A stretch of DNA of 64,000 nt from Hoeflea sp. (GTDB taxonomy: Bacteria > Pseudomonadota > Alphaproteobacteria > Rhizobiales > Rhizobiaceae): the NCBI RefSeq assembly GCF_002733955.1, contig NZ_NVXQ01000002.1, positions 1 to 64,000 on the forward strand. The letters are read 5' to 3'. Under the pieces are notes generated by a model. The model saw only the letters and a program-made list of their open reading frames with translations, did no database searches and was not told where the DNA came from. Below are positions 17,609-25,771 of the stretch, piece after piece. The position numbers and the translations under genes are program-made. Numbering within the stretch: the stretch's first letter is position 1; each line of letters opens with the position of its first letter.

Positions 17609-18337
17609 ATGAGCATTTCTTCCGGCCAGTCTGGCGCCTTCTGGTTTTTAAAGGGCGCCCGCGGCATCGCTTCACTTCCGGCCATCATCCTGATGAGCGC
17701 CTTTGTCGGTTTCTGCGGTTTCGCCGTGGAGGCCGGCGTTCCGCTCGGCGAAGCCGTTTTCATGACCGGCATGATCTGGGCGCTTCCGGCCAAGGTGCTG
17801 CTGGTAGGCTCGATTCTCGCCGGTGTGTCGCTTCCCGCAGCTTTCATCACCGTCGCGCTGTCGTCGATCCGGCTGATGCCGATGGTGGCAGCCCTTATCC
17901 CCGAGATCCGCACCGAGAAGACCCCGACCTGGCTGTTGCTGCTGCTGTCGCATTTCATCGCGATCACCGCCTATGTCTTCACCATGGAGCGCATCCGCGA
18001 TGTGCCGCGCGAGCACCGGGTCTCGTTCTTCGCTGGCTTCGGCATGACGGTTACCACCGCCAACATCATCCTGGTTGCGGTGATCTACTCGACGGTCGCC
18101 AACCTGCCGGCGATGGTCGCAGGCGCCTTGTTCTTCCTTACCCCGGTCTATTTCCTGACATCGATCTGGGCATCGACGCGCGACAGGGCAGGGCATATCG
18201 CCATGGTCGTCGGCCTGGCGCTTGGCCCCTTGTTTCACCAGGTCGCCCCGGAATTCGACATCCTCTATGCCGGCCTCGTCGGCGGCACGCTGGCCTTCGT
18301 CATCGATCGTTTCTGGAAAAGCGGGGCGCGCTCATGA
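17609..18337 (+). CDS. azlC: AzlC family branched-chain amino acid exporter, large subunit
   Basis: Inner-membrane protein of 242 residues with about seven helices. The family pattern is present: GARGIASLPAIILMSAFVGF near residue 13, EAGVPLGEAVFMTGMIWA, and LPAAFITVALSSIRLMPMVAAL. With AzlD it forms a two-component efflux system for branched-chain or other hydrophobic amino acids. The stop overlaps the azlD start by 4 bp. The start ATG has a weak ribosome site; 17609 gives the family length. Confidence 0.88.
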   Translation: MSISSGQSGAFWFLKGARGIASLPAIILMSAFVGFCGFAVEAGVPLGEAVFMTGMIWALPAKVLLVGSILAGVSLPAAFITVALSSIRLMPMVAALIPEIRTEKTPTWLLLLLSHFIAITAYVFTMERIRDVPREHRVSFFAGFGMTVTTANIILVAVIYSTVANLPAMVAGALFFLTPVYFLTSIWASTRDRAGHIAMVVGLALGPLFHQVAPEFDILYAGLVGGTLAFVIDRFWKSGARS

Positions 18338-18705
18338 TCAGCTATCAGAGCTTTGAGGCCTGGTGGTGGCCCTATGTCTTCATCGCCATTGCCGGCTGGC
18401 TCGCGACCGATATCTGGCGCTGGCTCGGCGTGCTCGTCGGCAACCGGCTGAAGCAGGATTCGGCCGCCCTGACCTGGGTCCGCTCGGTCGCAACAGCCTT
18501 GCTTGCCGCGGTAATCGCCAAGCTCATCCTTTACCCGGTCGGGGAGTTGCGGAATGTCCCTGTCGAAGTGCGCCTGGTCGCAGTGTCCGTGGGCTTTGCC
18601 GCTTTCCTGATCTTCGGCAAGCGCATCTGGGTGGGGATTGCGGTGGCTCTCGGTCTGCTGGTCGCAGGCCAGTTCCTGACCAGTGCGCTGATCGCCGCCG
18701 GATAG
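18334..18705 (+). CDS. azlD: AzlD domain protein, small subunit of branched-chain amino acid exporter
   Basis: A 123-residue protein with four hydrophobic helices, the normal AzlD length. Visible features: YVFIAIAGWLATDIWRWLGV, a charged loop, then SVATALLAAVIAKLILYPVGEL and two C-terminal helices. The ATG at 18334 overlaps the azlC stop (ATGA), giving translational coupling, and the pair is a complete exporter. The frame is open far upstream within azlC, but that part is a shadow. Confidence 0.85.
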   Translation: MISYQSFEAWWWPYVFIAIAGWLATDIWRWLGVLVGNRLKQDSAALTWVRSVATALLAAVIAKLILYPVGELRNVPVEVRLVAVSVGFAAFLIFGKRIWVGIAVALGLLVAGQFLTSALIAAG

Positions 18706-18712
18706 ATTGGCG

Positions 18713-19213
18713 CTACTTCTCGAAGCGTTGCACGACCCATGAATAGCTGTCGGTGACGACGTGAACCGGCTGGCTGACCAGCGCCTTGACGCTTGCCTTC
18801 TCCGGCAGCGCTTCCTTGACCAGGTTGAGCACGCGTGTGGTCATCCCGGGCTCGGGCTCCGGCAATGCGTCTGTCTCCTGGCCGGCAACAACGGCCGGGC
18901 CGGATTGCGGGATGTCGGCCTTCGGAACCGGCAGGTTGGATGCGAGCGAGGTGCCGGCGGGGGCGGTTTCAGCCAGCGCCGGCCCCTGCGCCGGTTCGTC
19001 GACAAGCTCTGCCAGCCCGGTGTCGCCAGGGGTCTGGCAAACCGCGACGACAACCGGATAATCAAGGTTGGAATAGGTTCTCAGCCGGTCTTCCGAAGCC
19101 GCGTCGCAACTCTGCACCGTCTCCCAGCGTTCATCGCGCATCTCGACATAGTGACACTGCGTTGCCGAGTCGTCACATCCCAGTATTGTCATGATGATTA
19201 GAGCGGCCTGCAT
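18713..19213 (-). CDS. Hypothetical protein with N-terminal hydrophobic segment and C-terminal amphipathic helix
   Basis: 166 residues, family not recognised. A short hydrophobic N-terminus (MQAALIIMTILGC) could be a signal or lipoprotein-like segment, though the lipobox is imperfect (TILGC). It is followed by an 80-residue region with four cysteines (C13, C19, C36 and C59), suggesting disulphides in the periplasm, then a Pro/Ala-rich disordered linker and a C-terminal helix. Codon use matches the neighbours. It is convergent with azlD, 7 bp away. Start ATG with GACGAGG upstream. Confidence 0.55.
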   Translation of the reverse strand: MQAALIIMTILGCDDSATQCHYVEMRDERWETVQSCDAASEDRLRTYSNLDYPVVVAVCQTPGDTGLAELVDEPAQGPALAETAPAGTSLASNLPVPKADIPQSGPAVVAGQETDALPEPEPGMTTRVLNLVKEALPEKASVKALVSQPVHVVTDSYSWVVQRFEK

Positions 19214-19497
19214 GATAACCTCGTCGATCTGGAACTGAACCTTGACTGCTCATGGCGCTGCAATACCGCAAAAAAAAGGCAAGGACTGCAGCCCACGGAC
19301 CGTCCTGGATGGAAAGCCTCTCCGGCTCAATGAAAATTGCCGGAACTCGATTCTTTCAACCTGTACCTGTTTCTCGAGCTTGTCGACCAGCTCTGCCGCC
19401 CTATCATTCCGATAATGCTGTTCTTCAGGTCTGGACAATAAGTCATTACTAATGTTGAATGTATTGGCTCTGTGCGGCGATGGTCGGGCGGGCCCAA

Positions 19498-19503
19498 CAG
19501 GAG
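19498..19503 (+). promoter_or_regulatory. Ribosome binding site deciding a TTG start
   Basis: AGGAGG lies 8 nt before TTG at 19512; no ATG or GTG in the frame has a comparable site. Confidence 0.7.
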
Positions 19504-19511
19504 GTTGAAGA

Positions 19512-20444
19512 TTGACCCAATTGACTGAACAGGGCCGCCAGGCCTTGGCCGACATCGGCGCCCGCCACGGCGTCAGTGAAGACGGCGTCCAACATCTCCT
19601 GATGGCATTGATCGCGGGACAGGGCAGCCAGGCGCAATTCAATCATCCGGAGCTCGGCGGCATGGGACAATGGTCCCAGGGCGGCATGACCATGGTCGGC
19701 GACATGTTCAACAATGCGCTCAAGGCCAAAGTGGATGCGCTGTGCTCGGAAGTGGCGCAATTGATGCGGCAGTCGGCACTGCTGGAGGTACCTCCAGCCC
19801 CGGCATCGCAGTCTCAGAGCCAGGGTGACGGCGCGAGCCTGTTTGTAGCCGGGGGAGCGGCGGGCAACTGGTGGCCCGACGGCCTCGGCCATGCCGCATC
19901 GACCGGCGCGCAGAACCAGATGCGTTACGCGTGGTTCCCCGACACCGCCCGGCTTGCAATCCATGCAGGCGATGGCAGGGTCCGGGTCTACGACACGGCC
20001 GATCACCGCATTGGCGGTTTCTCGCAGCAGCAATCCGGAGACCAATCGCTGAGTTTTACCTCCCAGTACGGTTTGGTGAAGCTGGCTGATCTCAGGCAGA
20101 TCGATCTGGAGCAACCCGGTGAAGCCGGCTCGGATTCACTAGGTGGGAAAAGTGCTCCGGCCTTGTCCGAGGCGCTTCTCAAGGCTGCCGGGGAAACCCG
20201 TCCTGCGGCTCCATCCCTGGGAGCAGCCGGTCCGGCACCTGACGAGTCTGAGCCGGACGAGGCCGGGAGCGCACAGTCCCAGCCTGTCAGGCTTGATGCG
20301 GATGACGCCAGAACCGAGCCCGGCGCGGCAGAGGAGGCGGATATCTTCGCCAAGATCGAGCGTCTGGCGGCACTGCATGCCAAGGGCATACTCAGCGATG
20401 AGGAATACCAGTCCAAAAAGGCCGAACTGTTAGCCCGAATCTAG
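19512..20444 (+). CDS. SHOCT domain protein, 310 aa
   Basis: The start is TTG with a perfect AGGAGG ribosome site. The first 95 residues are helical (GRQALADIGARHGVSEDGVQHLLMAL), the middle (about 105-190) is rich in Trp, Gly and Ser and looks like a beta domain (AGNWWPDGLGHA, MRYAWFPDTARLAIHAGDGRVRVYDT), followed by a disordered acidic Pro/Ala linker. The last 30 residues form a SHOCT motif (ADIFAKIERLAALHAKGILSDEEYQ). No signal peptide. SHOCT tails mediate oligomerisation or binding; function is unknown. Confidence 0.7.
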   Translation: MTQLTEQGRQALADIGARHGVSEDGVQHLLMALIAGQGSQAQFNHPELGGMGQWSQGGMTMVGDMFNNALKAKVDALCSEVAQLMRQSALLEVPPAPASQSQSQGDGASLFVAGGAAGNWWPDGLGHAASTGAQNQMRYAWFPDTARLAIHAGDGRVRVYDTADHRIGGFSQQQSGDQSLSFTSQYGLVKLADLRQIDLEQPGEAGSDSLGGKSAPALSEALLKAAGETRPAAPSLGAAGPAPDESEPDEAGSAQSQPVRLDADDARTEPGAAEEADIFAKIERLAALHAKGILSDEEYQSKKAELLARI

Positions 20445-20448
20445 CAGA

Positions 20449-20874
20449 CTACAGTGCTGCGCGGATTTTCTCGGCGTTGGCTTTCAGCACGTCACCATCT
20501 TCCATGGTGCCTGTATGCGGCTTCATTGCGACGCCGTCGAAACGCGGAATCACGTGCACATGCAGGTGAAACACCACCTGACCACCGGCGCTTTCATTAA
20601 ACTGCTGGACCGTCACCCCGTCGGCGCCAAAGGCCTTGATCACGGCGCGGGCCAGTTTCTGGGTGGTCTCCATCACCCGTGCCAGGCTCGAGGGATCGAC
20701 ATCGAGAATGTTGCGGGCAGGGGTCTTGGGAATCACCAGGCAATGCCCGTCTCCGCGCGGCATGATGTCCATGATCGCCAGCGTATGCTCGTCCTCGTAA
20801 AGACGCTCTGCCGGCAGTTCGCCGCGCAGGATCTTTGCAAACACATTGCTGTCGTCATACTGGGGCGCGGTCAT
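20449..20874 (-). CDS. HIT family nucleotide hydrolase
   Basis: Histidine-triad protein of 141 residues acting on nucleoside phosphoramidates or dinucleotides; cytosolic. The triad HLHVHVIPR is at about residues 98-106, and the N-terminal NVFAKILRGELPAERLYEDE matches the Hint/HinT group. The chosen ATG at 20874 fits the family and has GGAG 9 nt upstream; the 17-residue extension to 20925 is unlikely. It is the last gene of the minus-strand RidA-GDPD-GNAT-HIT run (71 bp after the GNAT gene). Confidence 0.9.
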   Translation of the reverse strand: MTAPQYDDSNVFAKILRGELPAERLYEDEHTLAIMDIMPRGDGHCLVIPKTPARNILDVDPSSLARVMETTQKLARAVIKAFGADGVTVQQFNESAGGQVVFHLHVHVIPRFDGVAMKPHTGTMEDGDVLKANAEKIRAAL

Positions 20875-20945
20875 GGCGGGTCTCCAATTGATCTGTCGGT
20901 TTCGTTTGTATCGGGGGCGCGGCAAGCGTCAAGGGCTATCCGCGG

Positions 20946-22184
20946 TCAGCCTTCGTCACCGGGCGCTGCGCCATCGCCTTTGCGGAACGGGCCGTGCTCG
21001 CTCAGCACCTGGCCGATATGCGCGACATCGCGGCGTTCGCGTTCGAGATAATCGGCCACCGCGCGCCTCAGCCCAGGATGATCGATATAGTGCGCCGAAT
21101 GCGTCGTCGCCGGCAGGTAGCCGCGCGCCAGCTTGTGTTCCCCCTGCGCCCCGGCCTCGACCCGGGCAAGCCCCTTGGCGATGGCGAAATCGATCGCCTG
21201 GTGATAGCAGACCTCGAAATGCAGAAACGGGTGATCCTCGACGCATCCCCAGTGCCGGCCGTAGAGACAGTCTCCGCCGATGAAGTTGATTGCCCCGGCG
21301 ACATAGCGGCCTTCGCGTCTGGCCATCACCAGCAGCACATCCTCGGCCATGCGCTCGCTGATCATCGAGAAGAATTGCCGCGTCAGATAGGGCCGCCCCC
21401 ATTTGCGCCCGCCGGTATCGATGTAGAATTCGTAGAAGATGTCCCAGACATCCTCCGTCAGCTCCTTGCCGGTCAGCCACTCGATACTGATGCCGTTTTC
21501 CAGCGCCGCCTTGCGTTCCTTTTTCAGCTGCTTGCGCTTGCGCGACGCGAGGGTGCCCAGGAAGTCGTCATAGCTCGCATAGCCGGTGTTCTGGAAATGG
21601 AACTGCTGGTCGGTGCGGTGCAGATATCCCTCGGCCTCGAAGGCCGGAATTTCGGCTTCCGGCACGAAAGTCGCGTGCACCGAGGACAGTCCGAGCTGGG
21701 TGCAGAGCGAGCGTCCACCGGCAGCCAGCGCCTGCCGGCGTGTCTCTTCGCCCGGTCCCGGCAACACCATCAGCCGCGGCCCGGTCGCAGGCGTGAACGG
21801 CGCCGAACATTGCAGCTTCGGATAATAGCGCCCGCCGGCGCGCTCAAACGCGTCGGCCCAGGCATGGTCGAACACGTATTCGCCCATTGAATGGCTCTTG
21901 ATATAGGCTGGCATCGCCCCTTCAAGCGACCCGTCAGGCGCACGCAGAACGATGTGCCTCGGCAGCCAGCCGGTCTGGGCCGAAACCGAACCTGATGCTT
22001 CAAGTGAAGACAGAAAAGCGTGACTTACAAACGGGTTATAGACAATTCCGGAATCAGGATTCGAGGTCTCTGACTCGGTTTGTGAGCCGCGCGAAGCGCC
22101 TCCCAGCCTGCTCCATTCTTCGGCTGTTACCGCATCCATGCCCTCGACGGTCGACAGCGTGTGTTCGGGTGTGTCAGTGCTCAT
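20946..22184 (-). CDS. GNAT/FemAB-like acyltransferase of the DUF482 (COG3146) family
   Basis: 412 residues, cytosolic. The family pattern is clear: NPFVSHAFLSSLEASGSVSAQTGW, then PAYIKSHSMGEYVFDHAWADA, YYPKLQCSAPFTPATGPRL, and in the second half RKRKQLKKERKA and EVCYHQAIDFAIAKGLARVEAGAQGEHKLARGY. COG3146 proteins are double-GNAT folds loosely called peptidoglycan biosynthesis proteins; the substrate has not been settled to my knowledge. It lies between GDPD and HIT genes on the same strand. Confidence 0.8.
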   Translation of the reverse strand: MSTDTPEHTLSTVEGMDAVTAEEWSRLGGASRGSQTESETSNPDSGIVYNPFVSHAFLSSLEASGSVSAQTGWLPRHIVLRAPDGSLEGAMPAYIKSHSMGEYVFDHAWADAFERAGGRYYPKLQCSAPFTPATGPRLMVLPGPGEETRRQALAAGGRSLCTQLGLSSVHATFVPEAEIPAFEAEGYLHRTDQQFHFQNTGYASYDDFLGTLASRKRKQLKKERKAALENGISIEWLTGKELTEDVWDIFYEFYIDTGGRKWGRPYLTRQFFSMISERMAEDVLLVMARREGRYVAGAINFIGGDCLYGRHWGCVEDHPFLHFEVCYHQAIDFAIAKGLARVEAGAQGEHKLARGYLPATTHSAHYIDHPGLRRAVADYLERERRDVAHIGQVLSEHGPFRKGDGAAPGDEG

Positions 22185-22262
22185 GCGTCTCCGTCCGGCG
22201 GGGTGCTGCCGCCCGCAATGTCTCTGTCCTTCAACTTATGAACGCGACACCGATTGGCAAGG

Positions 22263-23000
22263 TCAATCGTCTTCCGTGGTGTCCGGGTCGAAGCCCTCGA
22301 ACGTCATCTGGTCGGCATGGGCCCGGGTCTTCTCGCGGGCTTCGGCATCCCGCACCGTCCAGGTGATGACCGGAACCCCTTGCGCACATTGCGCTTCGAC
22401 AAAGGCGTTGGGCAAATGGTGCACGCAATAGGAGATGAAGTTGAGCCCTTGCTGCATGGCTTCTTCGTGGATGAAGAAGGTTTCCGGCTTCACCCCTTCC
22501 GCTGTCAGGCCGAGCGGGCAGGTGGCGCCGCTGGCCTTGAGATCGCGCAGCAGCGCATGGTCGAAACTCATCAGCGCAACCGGACCGTCATAGCTCTCCA
22601 GGCATTCGACCACGGCGTCGGCAAAGCCGTCATCATCGCCGGGCCGCCCCTTGAGCTCGATCACCAGGGCAACCTTGCCAGCGACCTGCTTGAGCAATTG
22701 CGGCAGTGACGGGATCCGGTCAGATGTGCCGCCGACGGTTAGCTGGCCGAGTTCCTGCGAGCTGCGCGCCCGCACGTCGCCGCGAAGTCCGCACAGCCGT
22801 TCCAGATCATCGTCGTGAAACACCACAGGCACGCCATCGGCGGCAATGTGCAAATCGCATTCGATCGCGTAGCCGGCGTCGATCGCCCGCTGAAATGCGC
22901 TGGGCGTGTTTTCCCAGATCGTCTTGTTCATGTCGTGATAGCCGCGGTGGGCGATGGGACGGCTGATCAGCCAGCTCAGGTCAGTGGTGTCGTAGGGCAT
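22263..23000 (-). CDS. Glycerophosphodiester phosphodiesterase family protein
   Basis: Hydrolyses glycerophosphodiesters to glycerol-3-phosphate and an alcohol; TIM barrel, 245 residues, no signal peptide, hence cytosolic. Catalytic motifs are present: AHRGYHDMNKTIWENTPSAF (His and Arg), the metal pair in ECDLHIAADG, and HDDDLERLCG. The C-terminal VITWTVRDAE is typical. It starts 6 nt after the RidA gene, so the two are co-transcribed. The role is probably phospholipid turnover. Confidence 0.9.
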   Translation of the reverse strand: MPYDTTDLSWLISRPIAHRGYHDMNKTIWENTPSAFQRAIDAGYAIECDLHIAADGVPVVFHDDDLERLCGLRGDVRARSSQELGQLTVGGTSDRIPSLPQLLKQVAGKVALVIELKGRPGDDDGFADAVVECLESYDGPVALMSFDHALLRDLKASGATCPLGLTAEGVKPETFFIHEEAMQQGLNFISYCVHHLPNAFVEAQCAQGVPVITWTVRDAEAREKTRAHADQMTFEGFDPDTTEDD

Positions 23001-23006
23001 GAGGAT

Positions 23007-23486
23007 CTATCCGATCTCGATGACGGCATCGATTTCAACCGCGGCGTTGAGCGGAAGGCAGGCCATGCCGACAGCGGCGCGGGCATGCTTGCCCGCCTCG
23101 CCGAGCAGTTCGGCAATCAGGTTCGAGGCGCCGTTGATGACCAGGTGCTGGTCGGTAAACGACGGCTCCGAGGCGACATAACCGCTGAGCTTGATCACCC
23201 GGACAATGCGATTGAGGTCGCCGCCAAGGGCTGACTTGGCCTGCGCCAGAATGTTGATGGCGCACAGTTCGGCAGCCCTTTGTCCGGTTTCGACATCGAC
23301 ATCGCGGCCAAGCAGCCCCTTGACCGCAATGGCGCCGTTTTCCATCGGCAACTGGCCGGAAATGAAAAGCTGCGATCCGGTGATGACGTAAGGCAGGTAG
23401 TTGGCGGCAGGTGCGGCGGCGTCGGGCAGCGTTATGCCGCGCGCCTCCAGGCGGGATTCAATCGTGTCGGTCATCAGGGGCTCCAA
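23007..23486 (-). CDS. RidA family protein
   Basis: Enamine/imine deaminase-like trimeric protein of the YjgF/RidA family, 159 residues from the first ATG (or 155 from the ATG at 23474). The C-terminal half contains GKHARAAVGMACLPLNAAVEID, in which the arginine corresponds to the substrate-carboxylate ligand of RidA, and the glycine-rich NGASNLIAELLGEAG. The family detoxifies reactive 2-aminoacrylate made by PLP enzymes. First gene of the minus-strand run; 6 nt to GDPD. Confidence 0.88.
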   Translation of the reverse strand: MEPLMTDTIESRLEARGITLPDAAAPAANYLPYVITGSQLFISGQLPMENGAIAVKGLLGRDVDVETGQRAAELCAINILAQAKSALGGDLNRIVRVIKLSGYVASEPSFTDQHLVINGASNLIAELLGEAGKHARAAVGMACLPLNAAVEIDAVIEIG

Positions 23487-23599
23487 AATCGGCTCAGTTA
23501 AGGCTGCTCAAACGATTCGGCGGTTCATGCAAGTTCCGCCTCGCTTTTGCCACCTCCGGTCATATAACATCGGCTCAGGATTCGACAGGAGAAAACCTG

Positions 23600-24421
23600 A
23601 TGCGCATGCTTGCGATTGTATCACTTGCCTTACTGTTCACCCCATCGGCAGAGGCCGCACCGGGTGCAGGTGCGGGCGGGCTTGCGGCCCATCGCGCGGT
23701 CTATGATCTCTCGCTCAAGGACGCCTCGGAGCGCTCCGGCATTTCCGGCATGGTTGGCCGCATGGTCTATGAATTCAACGGCTCGGCCTGCGAGGGCTAC
23801 ACCGTCAGCTTCCGTTTCGTCACCGAAATCGCCACCGGCGAGGATTCGCGGCTGACCGACCAGCAGACCACGACCTTTGAGGATGTCCGCAACGGCACCT
23901 TCAGTTTCGTCACCCGGTCCTATGTCGACCAGAAGCTCGACCACGAGATTCGCGGCTCGGCCGAGGTCAAGGGCGACGCGCTGGCCGTCGACCTGGAACA
24001 GCCCGAGAAGCTCGCCCTCGACGTTGCCATGGCGCATTTTCCCACCGGGCACATGATCGAGCTGATCGACAAGGCCCGCAATGGGGAGCGGTTTTACGAA
24101 TCGCGCATCTATGACGGCTCCGATGAAGGCGACAAGGCGATGATCACCACGACGATTGTCGGTGAAAAGCAGCCGGTCGAGACCGGCGACGCCGAAGCCG
24201 AGCGGGCAGGGGAGCTTGCCGATGATGCCTACTGGCCTGTCTCGATGTCCTATTTTCAGGAAACAGCTGAAGAAGGCGACGGGCTGCCGGTCTATTCCAT
24301 CGCCTTCAAGCTCTATGAAAACGGCATCACCCGCGATCTCACCATGGACTACGGCGATTTCGTACTGCAGGGACAACTGGCCCGGCTCGACCTCTTTGAC
24401 GCGGAGCCCTGCGAGGAGTAG
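23600..24421 (+). CDS. eipB: Cell envelope integrity EipB family protein (DUF1849)
   Basis: Periplasmic beta-spiral protein required for envelope integrity in Brucella; 273 residues. A signal peptide covers residues 1-19 (cleavage after EAA). The family opening HRAVYDLSLKDASERSGISG and the RMVYEFNGSACEGY segment are present. The two cysteines C64 and C271 correspond to the conserved disulphide joining the N- and C-terminal parts. ATG at 23600, ribosome site AGGAGAA. The Old Yellow Enzyme gene follows 18 bp later. Confidence 0.9.
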   Translation: MRMLAIVSLALLFTPSAEAAPGAGAGGLAAHRAVYDLSLKDASERSGISGMVGRMVYEFNGSACEGYTVSFRFVTEIATGEDSRLTDQQTTTFEDVRNGTFSFVTRSYVDQKLDHEIRGSAEVKGDALAVDLEQPEKLALDVAMAHFPTGHMIELIDKARNGERFYESRIYDGSDEGDKAMITTTIVGEKQPVETGDAEAERAGELADDAYWPVSMSYFQETAEEGDGLPVYSIAFKLYENGITRDLTMDYGDFVLQGQLARLDLFDAEPCEE

Positions 24422-24439
24422 CCCCGGCGACGGCGCGGA

Positions 24440-25636
24440 TTGATGGCGGCAGATACGGCAAGGCTGTTCCAGCCGCTCGAACTGCCCTGCGGCGTTGTGC
24501 TGAAGCACCGGATTGCCAAATCCGCAATGTCGGATTCGCTCGGCGACGGCCGCGGCAATCCCACCCCGGCGCAGACCAGGCTTTATGAACGCTGGGCCGA
24601 GGGCGGCGTGGCTGTCTCGATCATCGGCGAAGTCCAGGGCAATCCGCATTTCGCCGAGAAGCCGGGCAATCTACTGCTCGGCGCCGGCCACGACCAGGCA
24701 GCTTTCGAGGCACTGGCCCGCCGCGGCAGAGCCAATGGCACCCATCTCTGGCTTCAGTTGGGACACGCCGGCGCCATGGCCTACCCGCCGATCAGCACGC
24801 CCAGGGGGCCAAGCGCGCTCGACCTGCCGGGACTGACATGCGCGGCGATGACCCGCCGCGAAATACTGGATCTGCCTGCCGAATTTGCCCGCACCGCCAG
24901 CCTTGCCAGATCGCACGGCTTCGGCGGTGTCCAGATCCATGCCGCACATGGTTTCCTGCTCAGCCAGTTCCTCTCGCCGCTGTTCAATCTCCGCGACGAT
25001 GAGTTTGGCGGCTCGATCGAAAACCGGATGCGGTTGCTGCTCGACACCATTGCAGAAGTCCGCGCCGCCGTCGGCCCGGGCTTTCCTGTCGCGGTAAAGC
25101 TGAATTCTTCCGATCAGTTGCAAGGCGGTCTTGAGCAGGCAGATGCGCTGAAGGTGGTCGCGGCTCTCGAGGGCACCAGCCTGGATCTGCTCGACATCAG
25201 CGGCGGGACCTATTTCCCCGGCGCGAAATCTGCGTCCGACAGTGCGGGCGGTGGTCCCTATTTTCTCGACTTCGCAAGGCGCGCCCGGCCGTTGACGAAA
25301 ATCCCGCTGATGCTCACCGGTGGCTTCAAGACCCTGGAGCAGGCCGGCGAAGCCGTTTCTGGCGGAGCCATCGATGTGGTCGGGCTTGCACGGGCCCTTG
25401 TGCTTGAACCGGATCTTGCCAACATCTGGCAGGCCGGTTCCCGGCATAACCCGCAGTTTCCCAAATTCGCCTCCCCACCCGAGGGAGGCATCACCGCTTG
25501 GTATTCGATGCGCCTGACCCAGCTCGCCGAAGACCGGGAGACAGCTGTGCCGCTGGACTTCGCTGCCGCGCTCGAAAGCTACGAGGCGCGCGACGCCGAG
25601 CGCACCGATTTGTGGCAGCGCCGCTTTCCCCGATGA
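24440..25636 (+). CDS. NADH:flavin oxidoreductase, Old Yellow Enzyme family
   Basis: FMN-dependent ene-reductase or demethylase-like TIM barrel of 398 residues. FMN and substrate motifs are visible: KSAMSDSLGDGRGNPT near the N-terminus, LWLQLGHAGA, the family signature IHAAHGFLLSQFLSPLFN followed by NLRDDEFGGSIENR, and the phosphate-binding GGAIDVVGLARALV near 315. It lacks the extra 4Fe-4S and pyridine-nucleotide domains of the long forms such as 2,4-dienoyl-CoA reductase. Two tandem ATG codons at 24440 and 24443. The substrate is unknown. Confidence 0.88.
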   Translation: MMAADTARLFQPLELPCGVVLKHRIAKSAMSDSLGDGRGNPTPAQTRLYERWAEGGVAVSIIGEVQGNPHFAEKPGNLLLGAGHDQAAFEALARRGRANGTHLWLQLGHAGAMAYPPISTPRGPSALDLPGLTCAAMTRREILDLPAEFARTASLARSHGFGGVQIHAAHGFLLSQFLSPLFNLRDDEFGGSIENRMRLLLDTIAEVRAAVGPGFPVAVKLNSSDQLQGGLEQADALKVVAALEGTSLDLLDISGGTYFPGAKSASDSAGGGPYFLDFARRARPLTKIPLMLTGGFKTLEQAGEAVSGGAIDVVGLARALVLEPDLANIWQAGSRHNPQFPKFASPPEGGITAWYSMRLTQLAEDRETAVPLDFAAALESYEARDAERTDLWQRRFPR

Positions 25637-25771
25637 CCTCCCCGAGCCGGCCGCATACCCTTTTGGTGGGGCAACGCATTTCCCTTAGCGCGCGCGATTA
25701 ATTCAACTTCAATCAAATTCCGGCACCCTCACAGTAGGGTGGTGGAACGTGCTGGGGAGCTCATCTGGAAC

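Noticed and set aside
19250-19642. Minus-strand frame with a coiled-coil-like stretch (DRAAELVDKLEKQVQVER)
   Set aside because: Overlaps the well-supported 310-aa gene, and the coil-like part has no start with a ribosome site.
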